From assembly GCA_022834735.1 (NCBI GenBank), contig BQKD01000001.1, forward strand, positions 1,217,659 through 1,281,658: DNA of 64,000 bases, read 5' to 3'. How positions within the stretch are numbered: position 1 is the first letter of the stretch; each line of letters starts with the position of its first letter. Of the stretch, positions 26,856-36,500 are shown in pieces. Both the position numbers and the translations under genes were made by a program. The notes beneath the pieces were generated by a model. The model was not told the origin of the DNA. It saw only the letters and a program-made list of their open reading frames with translations, and did not search any database. This DNA is from Erysipelotrichaceae bacterium OPF54. GTDB lineage: Bacteria; Bacillota_I; Bacilli_A; Erysipelotrichales; Erysipelotrichaceae.

Positions 26856-27677
26856 ATGAAAGAATTATCTGTTAAGGAAACACAACAGATTTCTTACGAA
26901 ATATTAAAAAAAGTAGCAGATATTTGTGAAAAAATAGGTATTAGATATTGTCTAATTTATGGTACTCTCATTGGGGCTATTCGTCACAAAGGTTTCATTC
27001 CCTGGGACGATGATTTAGATATCATGATGCCTAGACCCGATTATGAACGTTTTTTAATATATTTTAAAGAACATCAATCAGAATTTCATCATCTAGAATT
27101 GTTTAATAGAAAAGAAAATGCTAATTATCCATATATGATCTCTCGTATCAGTGATTCTCGGTATCAAATTGAAATGGATAATGAAGAACCTTATGGGATG
27201 GGAGTATTTATTGATATTTATCCATTTGATGGTTTAGGGAATACAAAAGCAGAAGCTATTAAATATGGTATGAAAGGTGACAGGTTGTCCTCATTATGTT
27301 ATCAGGCAACACGAGCTCATTTTTCCATTGAAAATACTACTTCATTCTTTAGAAAGCTGATTAAATTTCCCGTTTATAAAATATCTAAATGTATCGGAAA
27401 AGATTATTTTCAAACTAAGTTAATGAAATTAGAAAATAATAAAAATTATAATTCTTCAAAATATGTTGGATGTGTAACTTGGTTATCTGGCGGAGAAAAA
27501 GACATCTTTCCTAGAGAGTGGTTCGATGAAACTATTCTGTGGCCTTTTGAAGATAGTTTGTTTCGAATTCCTAAGCATTATGATCAAATTTTGAAATATA
27601 TTTACGGAAACTATATGCAGCTTCCCCCAAAGGAAGAACAAATAGGACATCATTTTTATAGAGCTTTTAAAATTTAA
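26856..27677 (+). CDS. licD: LicD-family phosphotransferase (phosphocholine transfer)
   Basis: The 273-residue protein carries YCLIYGTLIGAIRHKGFIPW followed by DDDLDIMMPR near residues 31-60, the LicD nucleotidyltransferase-fold signature. LicD proteins move phosphocholine from CDP-choline to a sugar; relatives move phosphoribitol or phosphoethanolamine. A choline kinase/cytidylyltransferase fusion, LicC and a BCCT transporter are encoded 10 kb downstream, and a choline-binding-repeat protein beside them. This makes phosphocholine the most likely group and the glycan of this cluster the likely acceptor. GGGAGA precedes the ATG. Confidence 0.93.
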   Translation: MKELSVKETQQISYEILKKVADICEKIGIRYCLIYGTLIGAIRHKGFIPWDDDLDIMMPRPDYERFLIYFKEHQSEFHHLELFNRKENANYPYMISRISDSRYQIEMDNEEPYGMGVFIDIYPFDGLGNTKAEAIKYGMKGDRLSSLCYQATRAHFSIENTTSFFRKLIKFPVYKISKCIGKDYFQTKLMKLENNKNYNSSKYVGCVTWLSGGEKDIFPREWFDETILWPFEDSLFRIPKHYDQILKYIYGNYMQLPPKEEQIGHHFYRAFKI

Positions 27678-27691
27678 AAGGAGGATTCAAA

Positions 27692-29014
27692 ATGAAAGTA
27701 TATGATCAGTTAGTAAATAAAGAGGATACATTATCGGTAGTGGGTTTAGGATATGTTGGTATGCCATTAGCGGTAGCTTTTGCAAAAAAAGGTTTAATAG
27801 TAACTGGTTTTGATTTAAATGAGAACAAAATTAATCAATATAAAAAAGGAATTGATCCAACGCTTGAAGTAGGCAATGAAGCCATAAAGAATAGTAATAT
27901 TGAATTTACTATAGATGAGAAGGCTTTAAAAAAATCAAAGTTTATTATTGTGGCTGTGCCAACTCCGATTAATACGGATCATACGCCTGATCTTTCTCCA
28001 ATTATTGGTGCTTCAAAAATAATTGGTCGGAATTTAAGTAAGGGATCTATTGTAGTATTTGAATCAACTGTATATCCAGGCTGTACCGAAGATGTATGTA
28101 TTCCAATCTTAGAAGAAGAATCAGGGTTAAAATGTGGTTGCGATTTTAGCATTGGATATAGCCCAGAAAGGATAAATCCTGGTGATAAAGTTCATAGACT
28201 AGAAAACATTAAAAAAGTTGTTTCTGGTTATGATGATGAGACTTTAGAGCAAATTCAGAAAGTATATGATTTGGTTATTGAAGTTGGCACCTATCCAGTA
28301 TCTAATATACGGACTGCTGAAGCTATCAAAGTTGTTGAAAATAGCCAAAGAGATATTAATATTGCGTTTATGAATGAGTTAGCTATAGTTTTTGATCGTA
28401 TGGACATTGATACGAATGAAGTAGTAGAAGGAATGAATACGAAATGGAATGCCTTGGGGTTTAGACCTGGTTTAGTGGGTGGACATTGTATTGGTGTTGA
28501 TCCTTACTATTTTACGTATCAAGCGGAGAAAATGGGATATCATAGCCAAGTTATTTTAAATGGACGAATTGTTAACGATCAAATGGGAAAGTATGTAGCT
28601 GAATCCGCAATAAAAAAGATGATTCAGGTTGGAAAGGCGCCAAAAAATGCAAGAGTTGCGATTTTCGGAATTACATTTAAAGAAAACTGTCCAGATTGCA
28701 GAAATAGTAAAGCTTATGACATCATTAAAACGTTAAATGAATATGAGATAAATCCAGTTGTGATTGATCCATGGGCAGATCCGGAAGACGTAAAAAAAGA
28801 ATATGATATAGATTTAATTGATTTGCATAATCTCGACAATGTTGACTGTATAATAATTCCCGTGGCTCACACTGATTTTAAGAATATAAGTTTAGATGAA
28901 TTGAAATTACTATATAAAATTTCAAAGGATGAAGAGAAAGTATTAATTGACGTGAAAGGAATTTATGACCTCGAAGAATTGAAAGAATCAGGGATTTCTT
29001 TCTGGCGATTATAA
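27692..29014 (+). CDS. UDP-HexNAc 6-dehydrogenase (TviB/WbpA-like)
   Basis: This 440-residue nucleotide-sugar dehydrogenase has the NAD site VVGLGYVGMPLAVAF at ~16, STVYPGCTED, NPGDKVHRLE, and the catalytic cysteine in GGHCIGVDPYY (~265). ITFKENCPDCRNSKA marks the C-terminal UDP-binding part. The length and the NPGDKVH-type loop fit enzymes acting on UDP-N-acetylhexosamines to give a uronic acid. A paralogue lies at 54188. AAAGGAGG precedes the start, with 14 nt from licD. Confidence 0.9.
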   Translation: MKVYDQLVNKEDTLSVVGLGYVGMPLAVAFAKKGLIVTGFDLNENKINQYKKGIDPTLEVGNEAIKNSNIEFTIDEKALKKSKFIIVAVPTPINTDHTPDLSPIIGASKIIGRNLSKGSIVVFESTVYPGCTEDVCIPILEEESGLKCGCDFSIGYSPERINPGDKVHRLENIKKVVSGYDDETLEQIQKVYDLVIEVGTYPVSNIRTAEAIKVVENSQRDINIAFMNELAIVFDRMDIDTNEVVEGMNTKWNALGFRPGLVGGHCIGVDPYYFTYQAEKMGYHSQVILNGRIVNDQMGKYVAESAIKKMIQVGKAPKNARVAIFGITFKENCPDCRNSKAYDIIKTLNEYEINPVVIDPWADPEDVKKEYDIDLIDLHNLDNVDCIIIPVAHTDFKNISLDELKLLYKISKDEEKVLIDVKGIYDLEELKESGISFWRL

Positions 29015-29029
29015 TAGAAAGAGGTTTTA

Positions 29030-29875
29030 ATGATTAGCATAATAATTCCTGCCTATAATCGAGAAAGTACGATTAAATTATCTGTCGAAAGTGTGCTTAA
29101 CCAAACAGTTAGAGATATAGAGGTTCTTGTAATTGATGATGGCTCTACCGATAATACAGCAGAAGTAATAAAAGAAATACATGATAAACGAGTTAATTAT
29201 ATCTATCAGGAAAATGCTGGAGCCTGTGTAGCTAGAAATTTGGGAATCAAATTGTCAAAAGGAGATATATTAGCTTTTCACGATAGTGATGATCAGTGGC
29301 TACCAAACAAATTGGAAGAAGAGGTAAAATCTCTTAATGAGAATGATGCAGATATAGTTTTTTGCCAGATGTTTAAAAAGGGAAAGATAATTCCTGATTG
29401 TCTTGAAGAAGGATTTGTTTCTTCTTTAACCTTTTTACAATATGGAAATATAATTGGAACTCCAACTATAATAGGGAAAAAAAAATGTTTTGAAAAAATA
29501 CAATTTGATCCTTTGATGCCTAGATTACAAGATAGAGATATTGCAATACGGTTATCAAAAGAATTTCGAGTCTTTTTCTTAAAAAAAGCACTAATGACCG
29601 TGGAACTACAAGAAAACAGCATAACAAGAAATGAAAAGAAAGGCAAAATAGCATTAGAGCGAATAATGGAAAAGAATAAATCAATAATTGTAGACCATCC
29701 AAAGATAGAATGTGAATTGCTTTCCAATTTATGTGTGTTTAAACTTCGATGTGATGAAAATTGTGATAGTGAGTTTAAGAGAATATTAACTCTTGAAAGA
29801 ACACTTAAAAATTATATAAAATATATTTTATATAAAGCCGGGATTTTGAAATGTATTTATAAGTTGGAAAGGTAG
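29030..29875 (+). CDS. GT2 glycosyltransferase
   Basis: A 281-residue protein starting MISIIIPAYNRESTIKLSVE, with VIDDGSTDNT and the metal site FHDSDDQWLPNKL, a standard GT-A family 2 enzyme. The C-terminus is basic and helical. It is translated from AAGAGGT, 15 nt after the dehydrogenase gene. Sugar specificity is not evident, though the adjacent dehydrogenase makes a uronic acid donor plausible. Confidence 0.88.
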   Translation: MISIIIPAYNRESTIKLSVESVLNQTVRDIEVLVIDDGSTDNTAEVIKEIHDKRVNYIYQENAGACVARNLGIKLSKGDILAFHDSDDQWLPNKLEEEVKSLNENDADIVFCQMFKKGKIIPDCLEEGFVSSLTFLQYGNIIGTPTIIGKKKCFEKIQFDPLMPRLQDRDIAIRLSKEFRVFFLKKALMTVELQENSITRNEKKGKIALERIMEKNKSIIVDHPKIECELLSNLCVFKLRCDENCDSEFKRILTLERTLKNYIKYILYKAGILKCIYKLER

Positions 29876-29887
29876 AAATTACTGAAG

Positions 29888-30766
29888 ATGAAAAAAAAAT
29901 TGAAGTTGGGTTTTGTAATACTTCATTACCTCGCCTTAGAAATGACGCAAAAATGTGTGAATGCAATATTAAATACATTTAATAATATAGATATATATAT
30001 AGTTATTGTCGACAATGCGTCCTATAATGGTTCAGGAAATCAGCTATCAACAATATTTGAAAGGCAAAAAAACATTAATGTTATTTTAAATGAAAAAAAT
30101 GAAGGGTTTGCAAGGGGAAATAATATCGGATTTTTATTTTTAAAGGAAAATTTTGATTGTGATTATATTATCATTATGAATAATGATGTAATTATTGAAG
30201 ACGAATATTTTTTTGATAAAATAATAGAGACTTATGAAAAGGTAAAATTTGATATTTTAGGTCCTGATATATATGTCCCATCTAGAAAGATACACCAAAA
30301 TCCTGTCAATATCGTTGCTGATTTTACTAAGAAAGATTTAAATAAAAAAATAAAAACTTTGAAACTATTGAATATATGCTTCCCAATAAATTTTAGAATA
30401 TATTGTTCATATTGGAAGCTAAAAAATATGATAACACCAAAAAAAATAACTAAAGATAATTATTATGAATCTTCCCATATAAACCCACTTCTTCATGGCG
30501 CGTGCTATATATTTTCAAAAAAATATATTGCAAACCATACTATGCCTTTTAATCCGGACACTTTTCTTTTTTTTGAAGAAGATATTTTATATCATGAAGC
30601 CATGAAAGAAGGATTGTTATTATATTATAATCCGGAAATTACAGTAAATCATCTTGAAGATGTATCTACTAACATAGAATTCAAAACGTATTATCAAAAG
30701 GAAAAAATGAAAACAAAGGAGCAATTAAAATCGGCATTAGTGTTTAAAAAGTTAATGGAGGAGTGA
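29888..30766 (+). CDS. GT2 glycosyltransferase (WbbL-like)
   Basis: The 292-residue protein has LGFVILHYLALEMTQKCVNA, VIVDNASYNGSG, NEGFARGNNIGF and IIMNNDVIIED, the pattern of the WbbL/rhamnosyl branch of GT2. FEEDILYHEAMKEG is the usual E-D acceptor motif. Its stop directly abuts the ATG of the polymerase gene. The donor is inferred, not shown. Confidence 0.88.
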   Translation: MKKKLKLGFVILHYLALEMTQKCVNAILNTFNNIDIYIVIVDNASYNGSGNQLSTIFERQKNINVILNEKNEGFARGNNIGFLFLKENFDCDYIIIMNNDVIIEDEYFFDKIIETYEKVKFDILGPDIYVPSRKIHQNPVNIVADFTKKDLNKKIKTLKLLNICFPINFRIYCSYWKLKNMITPKKITKDNYYESSHINPLLHGACYIFSKKYIANHTMPFNPDTFLFFEEDILYHEAMKEGLLLYYNPEITVNHLEDVSTNIEFKTYYQKEKMKTKEQLKSALVFKKLMEE

Positions 30767-32059
30767 ATGAAAGAGAGATTTACATTAAAAAAAATTAATA
30801 GTTATATTTTTGCTAAAATAATAACTATATTTATTTTAACTAGAGAGATTGGCTTTTTTTCAATTCCTTGGGTTATAAAAATATATCCTTTTCATATAAG
30901 TTACTATGTAAAAAAAGATATATGCATTTATATCGGTGTAATATTTGTATTTTTACTTTTGAAATATAAAAAAAAGTTTATTGAAATAAAAGAGAAAAGA
31001 TATTATATCATTTGTTTGGCTTGGATCGGGATGATAGGATTGACTTTTATTATGAGTTTAGTAGCTTATAAGAATGAATCTTTTTATATGTTATTTAAAA
31101 AATATTATTTTTATGAAATAATTGCTGTTTTTTTCATTTTAGTATTTTTGTTTAGAAAATATAAAGATTATTATTCGTTTTTTTTGAAATCAATTGTTTA
31201 TATCGGCACTATGTATGCCTTGTTTATAATTATTTATAAAATAGTGTATGAAATAACAGGACTTTATATTTTTGATATAAATTATCAATTAATTCAAGTA
31301 AGAAGAAATACTTTACGATTAGCGCGACCTGCCGATTTTATATCTTTATCTTGCATATTGTCTTTTTCTTTCATTTTAAAACAAAAAGCTAATAAAAAAT
31401 GGGTTAGTTGCTTTGTTATTTCGCTTATAGGTGTTTTTTGGGTTACTCAAACTAGAATATATCAATTAGCAATTATTATTTCGTGTATTATTGGTTGGCT
31501 CTTCTATACAAGAAGTGGATTTATTCCTCTAATAAAAAAATATTGGTGGGTAGGAGTAATTGTTATAAGTCCGATATTGATTAAGTTTATTTATAGTTTT
31601 TTTGCTTCAGAAGATCTAGGCGGTACGTTGGTTAGAGTAGAGGGATATATTTATTTTTTGCAAAATATTGTTAAAAATGGAGTAATTGGGATTGGGTTTT
31701 TAGCAAATCAAGAAAATACATATATATTACGAGGTCCTGGATTAAAATATTCTTTAACTGACCTAGGTATCGTCGGTTTTATCGGAATATTTGGAATATT
31801 AGGAATTATTTTTATAGGATTGTTGTTGGTTCTATTTTTTAAATCTTTTAAAAATTCATTAAAAACCAAGTCTCATCCTGAGGTGGTTATATTGATAATA
31901 TATATTTTAATAACGAGCATCTCGGTCATTTTTAATGATTTACAGAGAGCAATTTATTTACCAATATATTTAAGTATACTAAGCTATTGTAACGAAATTG
32001 ATAATAAAGACTGGAGAATTTATGAAGACAAAATCTTTAAAAATAAATGCTGTTCTTAA
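30767..32059 (+). CDS. Wzy-type polysaccharide polymerase
   Basis: This 430-residue protein has about ten hydrophobic segments and a long hydrophilic loop with SEDLGGTLVRVEGYIYFL and NTYILRGPGLKYSLTDLG, the layout of Wzy polymerases (arginine-rich periplasmic loop, then final helices). Sequence likeness is low, as usual for Wzy; the assignment rests on topology and on position between glycosyltransferases and a flippase. The end overlaps the flippase gene by 38 nt. Confidence 0.75.
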   Translation: MKERFTLKKINSYIFAKIITIFILTREIGFFSIPWVIKIYPFHISYYVKKDICIYIGVIFVFLLLKYKKKFIEIKEKRYYIICLAWIGMIGLTFIMSLVAYKNESFYMLFKKYYFYEIIAVFFILVFLFRKYKDYYSFFLKSIVYIGTMYALFIIIYKIVYEITGLYIFDINYQLIQVRRNTLRLARPADFISLSCILSFSFILKQKANKKWVSCFVISLIGVFWVTQTRIYQLAIIISCIIGWLFYTRSGFIPLIKKYWWVGVIVISPILIKFIYSFFASEDLGGTLVRVEGYIYFLQNIVKNGVIGIGFLANQENTYILRGPGLKYSLTDLGIVGFIGIFGILGIIFIGLLLVLFFKSFKNSLKTKSHPEVVILIIYILITSISVIFNDLQRAIYLPIYLSILSYCNEIDNKDWRIYEDKIFKNKCCS

Positions 32060-33479
32060 TGTGATAAAGCAGTGTTGCACTCTTTTATTTCCACTTATTA
32101 CTTTTCCTTATATATCTCGTATACTTGGAGCGGATAATTATGGAAAAGTTAATTTTTCTATGACTTTTGTGAATTATTTCTTTTTAATAGCTGCATTAGG
32201 AATTAGTACATATGCGATTAGGGAAGGATCTGCACTAAGAAATGATAAAAAGAAATTTCAATTGTTTGCAAATCAAATATTTACTATTAATATAATTAGT
32301 ACGATTGTTGCATATTTAATTTTAACATTATCATTATTGATATTTAATAATCTTGATTCATATAAATTATTAATTAGTATCGGGTCTTTAGGAATTATAT
32401 TTACAACATTAGGTAGAGATTGGATTAATACAATTTATGAAGACTTTGGATATTTAACTGTTCGGTATATTGTTACTCAAAGTTTGTCTGTCTTCTTTAT
32501 TTTATTTTTTGTGAAAGAAAAAAATGATACTATATTGTATACTTGGATTATAACTTTAGCACCTATTATAGCGAATATATGTAATATTTTTTATATCAGA
32601 AAATATGTTAAATTACACATTTCGTTTCATATAAATTGGAAAAAACATCTTCAACCTATAATTATTTTATTTGCTAATGCGATAGCTATAAGTATATATA
32701 TGAATATTGATATAACAATGTTAGGGCTATTTAAATCGGACAATGAAGTTGGAATTTATAGCGTTGCAGTTAAAATATATTCGATGATAAAGCAATTAAT
32801 CAATGCTCTCATCATTGTGGCAATACCTAGGTTTTCATATTTAGCGGTTAATAATCGAATACAGAGTTATGAATTATTAGCATCTAAAATCCTTAATTCT
32901 ATAATCTCGATATTAATACCTGCAGTTGTTGGATTGTGTTTATTAAGTAAGGAAATAATTTTCATAATTTCTGGTTCAGAATATACATCAGGATACCATG
33001 CCATGCAAATATTGAGCATCTCTTTAATATTTGCAATCATCGCTTCTTTTTTTGCTCAAGGAGTTCTTATACCTTTTCGAAAGGAAACTTTATTAGTTAA
33101 AGCAACTTTAATAAGTGCAGTATTAAATATAGTATTAAATTTTATATTTATTCCTTTGTTAAGTTATAATGGTGCTGCTTTTACAACGATGATAGCTGAA
33201 TTAGGCATGTGTATCTTATGTATTAACTTTGTAAAGAGGGATATTTCTTTTACATTAAATAGGAATACAATTATAACAGTTGGAATGGGGTGCTTGTTTA
33301 TCAGCATAATATGTATTTCTTTAAAGCTAATAATACAAGATTTAGTATTGTATACTATCTTAAGTGTTGTTATTTCAATATTTTTTTATGGCTTAATCCT
33401 TATTTGGAATAAAAATGACATTATTTATCCAATCATAGTGAAAATTACTTCAAAAATAAAAATAATATGTAAAAAGTAA
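32022..33479 (+). CDS. Wzx-type polysaccharide flippase
   Basis: The ATG at 32022 (TGGAGAATTT upstream) gives 485 residues; the frame is open earlier, inside the polymerase gene. The start KINAVLNVIKQCCTLLFPLI with ISRILGADNYGKVNFS is the classic polysaccharide-flippase N-terminus (R-x-LG-x-x-x-YG). About 14 membrane segments follow. It exports the repeat unit made by the 23810-30766 enzymes and ends this cluster, beyond which mobile DNA begins. Confidence 0.93.
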   Translation: MKTKSLKINAVLNVIKQCCTLLFPLITFPYISRILGADNYGKVNFSMTFVNYFFLIAALGISTYAIREGSALRNDKKKFQLFANQIFTINIISTIVAYLILTLSLLIFNNLDSYKLLISIGSLGIIFTTLGRDWINTIYEDFGYLTVRYIVTQSLSVFFILFFVKEKNDTILYTWIITLAPIIANICNIFYIRKYVKLHISFHINWKKHLQPIIILFANAIAISIYMNIDITMLGLFKSDNEVGIYSVAVKIYSMIKQLINALIIVAIPRFSYLAVNNRIQSYELLASKILNSIISILIPAVVGLCLLSKEIIFIISGSEYTSGYHAMQILSISLIFAIIASFFAQGVLIPFRKETLLVKATLISAVLNIVLNFIFIPLLSYNGAAFTTMIAELGMCILCINFVKRDISFTLNRNTIITVGMGCLFISIICISLKLIIQDLVLYTILSVVISIFFYGLILIWNKNDIIYPIIVKITSKIKIICKK

Positions 33480-33490
33480 TCGGGAAAGAA

Positions 33491-33581
33491 GGGTAACCAA
33501 AATCTTTAGGGGTTTGCCAAGAAATTTAGGGGTCACTTTATGGGTCTAATTAATGTAGACCCATAAAAAATTTGGATACCC
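33491..33581. repeat. Short inverted-repeat element (MITE-like), copy 1
   Basis: 91 bp with imperfect terminal inverted repeats: GGGTAACCAAAATC at the left and the complement of TTTTTTGGATACCC-type sequence at the right. It contains TATGGGTCTA...TAGACCCATA as an inner palindrome and no gene. A longer copy lies at 47703-47810 and a partial one at 61208-61252. Confidence 0.7.
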
Positions 33582-33680
33582 CAAAAAGATAATTAGTCCT
33601 CTTGACGGTATTTTGTTTGTTGTTTTTCTCCTTTTTTCCACGATAAAAAGTAAGCGGGAAAAAGACCCGCGGGTATTCAG

Positions 33681-33726
33681 CCTCCAGTTCATTGAGTATA
33701 TTAATGCTATGAACTGGAGGTTTTTT
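33681..33726 (+). promoter_or_regulatory. Leader hairpin hiding the tnpA ribosome site (copy 2)
   Basis: CCTCCAGTTCA (33681-33691) pairs with TGAACTGGAGG (33710-33720), then TTTTTT. The GGAGG of tnpA is inside the second arm, 7 nt from the ATG. Confidence 0.7.
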
Positions 33727-33727
33727 C

Positions 33728-33916
33728 ATGAGCGAATCAAAACAAAATTCGAATACCTATTCTTCTTTTGCTGAAGTCCGCCTTCCTGATCCGGGTCACA
33801 GGAAACAAACCGGATCGGATCGGCCAGCTATCGTTATCCAGTCTTCCAAAGGCAAGATCTATATCCATAATCATACGGAACCGGAGCTGATCCGAACGGT
33901 CCTCGATTCATTATGA
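33728..33916 (+). CDS. tnpA: IS66 accessory protein TnpA (copy 2)
   Basis: 62 residues, differing from the copy at 14166 at only a few positions (GHRKQ for GPRKQ, PELI for PVLI). Complete, with the hairpin leader, and overlapping tnpB by 4 nt. Confidence 0.85.
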   Translation: MSESKQNSNTYSSFAEVRLPDPGHRKQTGSDRPAIVIQSSKGKIYIHNHTEPELIRTVLDSL

Positions 33917-34275
33917 GATTTCTTGATTTTGACCGCATCGATCATGTGTACATCCGTCCCGGCTACACGGATCTGCGCAAAGGCATTGACTGCCTGTGCC
34001 TGCTGGTTCAGTCTTCCATGAAGCTGGACCCGCGTCAGAATATCCTCTTTCTGTTCTGCGGCAGAAAGACTTCCATCATCAAAGGACTGCTTTGGAAAGA
34101 GGATGGGTTCATGCTCATCACCAAGCGTCTAGAGAATGGAAAGTTTCAATGGCCCAGAACAGAGGAAGAAGTCATTGCGCTGAGCGAACAGGAACTCAGA
34201 TGGCTGCTTGACGGCCTGAGCATCGTACAGAAAAATGCGATCCGTCCAGCACGAAAACGTGCATATATTGTGTGA
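33913..34275 (+). CDS. tnpB: IS66 accessory protein TnpB (copy 2)
   Basis: A complete 120-residue TnpB. It has DCLCLL and KTSIIKGLLWKEDG in place of DGLCLL and KTSTIKGLLWEEDG at 13807; these changes are shared with the copy at 48204, so copies 2 and 3 are close relatives. It overlaps tnpC by 4 nt. Confidence 0.93.
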   Translation: MRFLDFDRIDHVYIRPGYTDLRKGIDCLCLLVQSSMKLDPRQNILFLFCGRKTSIIKGLLWKEDGFMLITKRLENGKFQWPRTEEEVIALSEQELRWLLDGLSIVQKNAIRPARKRAYIV

Positions 34276-36164
34276 TGGAAAAGCCTTTCCAAGTGTGTTA
34301 TAGTCGGGTCATGAAAGATGGTTACTTCGCACAGGACAACGGGTCCTCGACACAAATTGAAAAGCTTCTTGAGATCCTGATCGAACAGAATGAAAAACAG
34401 TCCGAGCAGATCGAGAAACAATCGGAACTGATTGAAAAGCTGTATGATCAGATCGAACAGAAGGACGAGATCATCCGCAAGCTCCAGAAGATGCTTTTTG
34501 GCCGAAAGAGCGAAAAGGCAGCCGCGCTTGAGATGATGGCCAATATGGAACCTCTGTTCACTATGGATTATCCGGAACCGAAACAGGAAGAACGTACGGG
34601 GACAGTCAAGGCGCATGAGCGCCGCCGCTGTCCGAACCGTACGGACGACCTGGACTCCCTTCCGCATGAAAAAGTGGTGATCAGCGACCGAAGAAGAAAA
34701 CTGTCATCACTCAATAAATAGCGAGACCCCAGAACATGAAAATCGGGGTCTCTTTTTTTGAATGTGCCGATTCGTTTATACTAAAGCCAGCCAGAGCCTT
34801 CGCAAAGCCAAGAGAAACTTTAAAACGGTCATCCGGGATCTACTGGATCTTGGCAAGACAAAAGAAGAAATCGCAATAGATCTTGTGACTATTATAAACC
34901 AAAGTTAGCATGATGTAACGGGGGGAAAGGGGGAAGTTTAGCCAAAATAGCATTTTAGCCAAAAATGATTTACAGAATAAAGAAATGTCCATATTGCGGA
35001 GAAGAAATGATCAAGGTGGGCGAAGAGAAAGCGCACACGATCGTAAAGGTTGTCCCTGCGCAGATCATCATCGAAGACATTTATACAGAAACCTACGCCT
35101 GCCCTGCCTGCATGAATGACGGGGAAGGCGTTCTTTATAAGACAGACGCGCAGGCCCTGGCCTATGTGGCCAACGAACGGTTTGTCAAAGGTGTGACCTA
35201 TTACCGGCAGGAAAAGGAATGGAAGAGCTGGAAGCTTCCTGTGAGCCGAAGAACGATGTCCAACTGGGTGATGCTGGGATCGGAAAATTATTTCGAACCG
35301 CTGATTGAAAGGATGAAAAGCCACCTGCTGAAAGAGGAGTATATACACTGCGACGAAACGACCATCCAGGTCATGAAGGAAGAGGGGCGCAGGAATACGA
35401 ACAAGTCGTATATGTGGGTGTACAGTTCGATACAGGAAAGCGAACATCCGATGCGGCTGTTCGACTATCAGCCCGGAAGAGGCGGAAAGTATGCCGCCGA
35501 TTATCTGGAAGGATTCGCAGGGATATTGATCACAGACGACTATGCCGGATACAATCAGGTCGATCATGACGAAAGAGCACTGTGCTGGGCTCATGCCAGA
35601 AGGCATTTTGTAGATGCTCTGGAAGGCCTGAAGGAAGCAGCAGGATCCGTATCAGTGAAGATACTTACACAGATCATGAAGATCTTCCGTATCGAAGCGA
35701 AGCTTCAGAAACTGAAGCCAAAAGAACGAAAAGAAGAAAGGATGCTGCGCGAAGGAGGGCTCGTGGAGCAGGTTTTCGTGTGCGCAAAAACAGCCCTGGC
35801 CACAGAAGGCTGGACAACCCAAAAGGAAAAACAGGCTCTGAATTATCTGGTAGATAACGAAGAAGGACTGAAGATTTATCTAAAAGACGGCAATGTACCG
35901 ATGACCAATTCGTTATCGGAAAGAACGATCCGAAGCTTCGCGATCGGACGGCGCAACTGGCTGTTCTCGGGAAGTCCGAGAGGAGCCCGAAGCTGCGGCG
36001 TACTGTATTCGGTCGTAGAAAGTGCGAAAGCCAACGGACTGGTACCGTACAAATACATACTGTACGTGTTGGAAAAACTGAGGGGAAAGATCGGGCAGCT
36101 GAGTGACGAGATCCTTGATCAGATGATGCCGTGGAATGCAGAAGTCAAAGAACAATGCGTATAA
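34272..36164 (+). pseudogene. tnpC: IS66 tnpC transposase (copy 2), disrupted
   Basis: The frame runs normally to the HEKVVI region near residue 136, then a 2-nt loss (GATCAGCG for GATCGAAGCG) shifts it, and an insert of about 280 bp follows at ~34701-34980. Coding resumes at KKCPYCGEEM, so the C-terminal part could still be made from a start near 34965. A further 36-bp in-frame deletion removes 12 residues (PAALIPDSFASA in the intact copy) at GCGCG repeats near 35150. The catalytic half is otherwise intact, but without the coiled-coil leader it is probably dead. Confidence 0.9.
34701..34980. other. Foreign insert inside tnpC copy 2
   Basis: This segment has no counterpart in the other tnpC copies. 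It starts with a terminator-like hairpin (GAGACCCC/CGGGGTCTC plus T-run, 34732-34758) and holds a 48-residue frame at 34762-34908 (MCRFVYTKASQSLRKAKRNF...). The frame looks like the end of a helical DNA-binding or transposase-type protein, but I cannot name it. No clear inverted repeats or target duplication. Confidence 0.6.
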
Positions 36165-36248
36165 CCCGAAAGAAAAAGGTCACCTGCTCGCGAGAAGTAT
36201 CTCACAGACAGGTGCCTTTTACTATACGCAGTTCTTTTTCCCACTTAC

Positions 36249-36462
36249 CTTTTATCCGCTCTTCCCCTTGACAACGGGTCCCACACCCCGGGACCCCAAA
36301 AGAAAAGCCTTCTGCTGAAAACCAAGCTGAAGCTGGCAGCAGAAAGGCTTTGAGCATATCCCCGGGTGTACCCATTGTAAAGGGCCGCTCCTAAAAGGAT
36401 CGCCAAATATAGAAATTTGTAAATAAAACTAAAATAACTTACACAGTTTTCTTGACAAACCC
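36249..36462. other. Non-coding junction of IS ends
   Basis: It holds a hairpin (AAAGCCTTCTGCT near 36303 pairing with AGCAGAAAGGCTTT near 36340), probably a terminator. The stretch AACTTACACAGTTTTCTTGACA at 36436-36457 resembles the ends of IS256-type elements. No gene seen. Confidence 0.45.
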
Positions 36463-36500
36463 GGTGCCTTTTACTATACGCGGTTCTATTTTCCGCTTAC
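36463..36500. mobile_element. Solo IS66 end at the 3' end of the BCCT gene
   Basis: GGTGCCTTTTACTATACGCG through ...CCGCTTAC reproduces the last ~38 bp of an IS66 element. It is joined directly to the transporter gene, whose final codons and stop lie in this remnant. The rest of that IS66 copy is gone. Confidence 0.8.

Larger units (their letters stand above)
33650..36248 (+). mobile_element. IS66-family element (copy 2), damaged
   Basis: The left end GTAAGCGGGAAAAAGACCCG is at 33650 and the right end at 36248 (CGCAGTTCTTTTTCCCACTTAC), somewhat degenerate. Flanking 8-mers (GATAAAAA and CTTTTATC) do not match, so the flanks were rearranged after insertion. tnpA and tnpB are whole. tnpC carries a 2-nt loss, an insert of about 280 bp and a 36-bp deletion. 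Confidence 0.88.
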
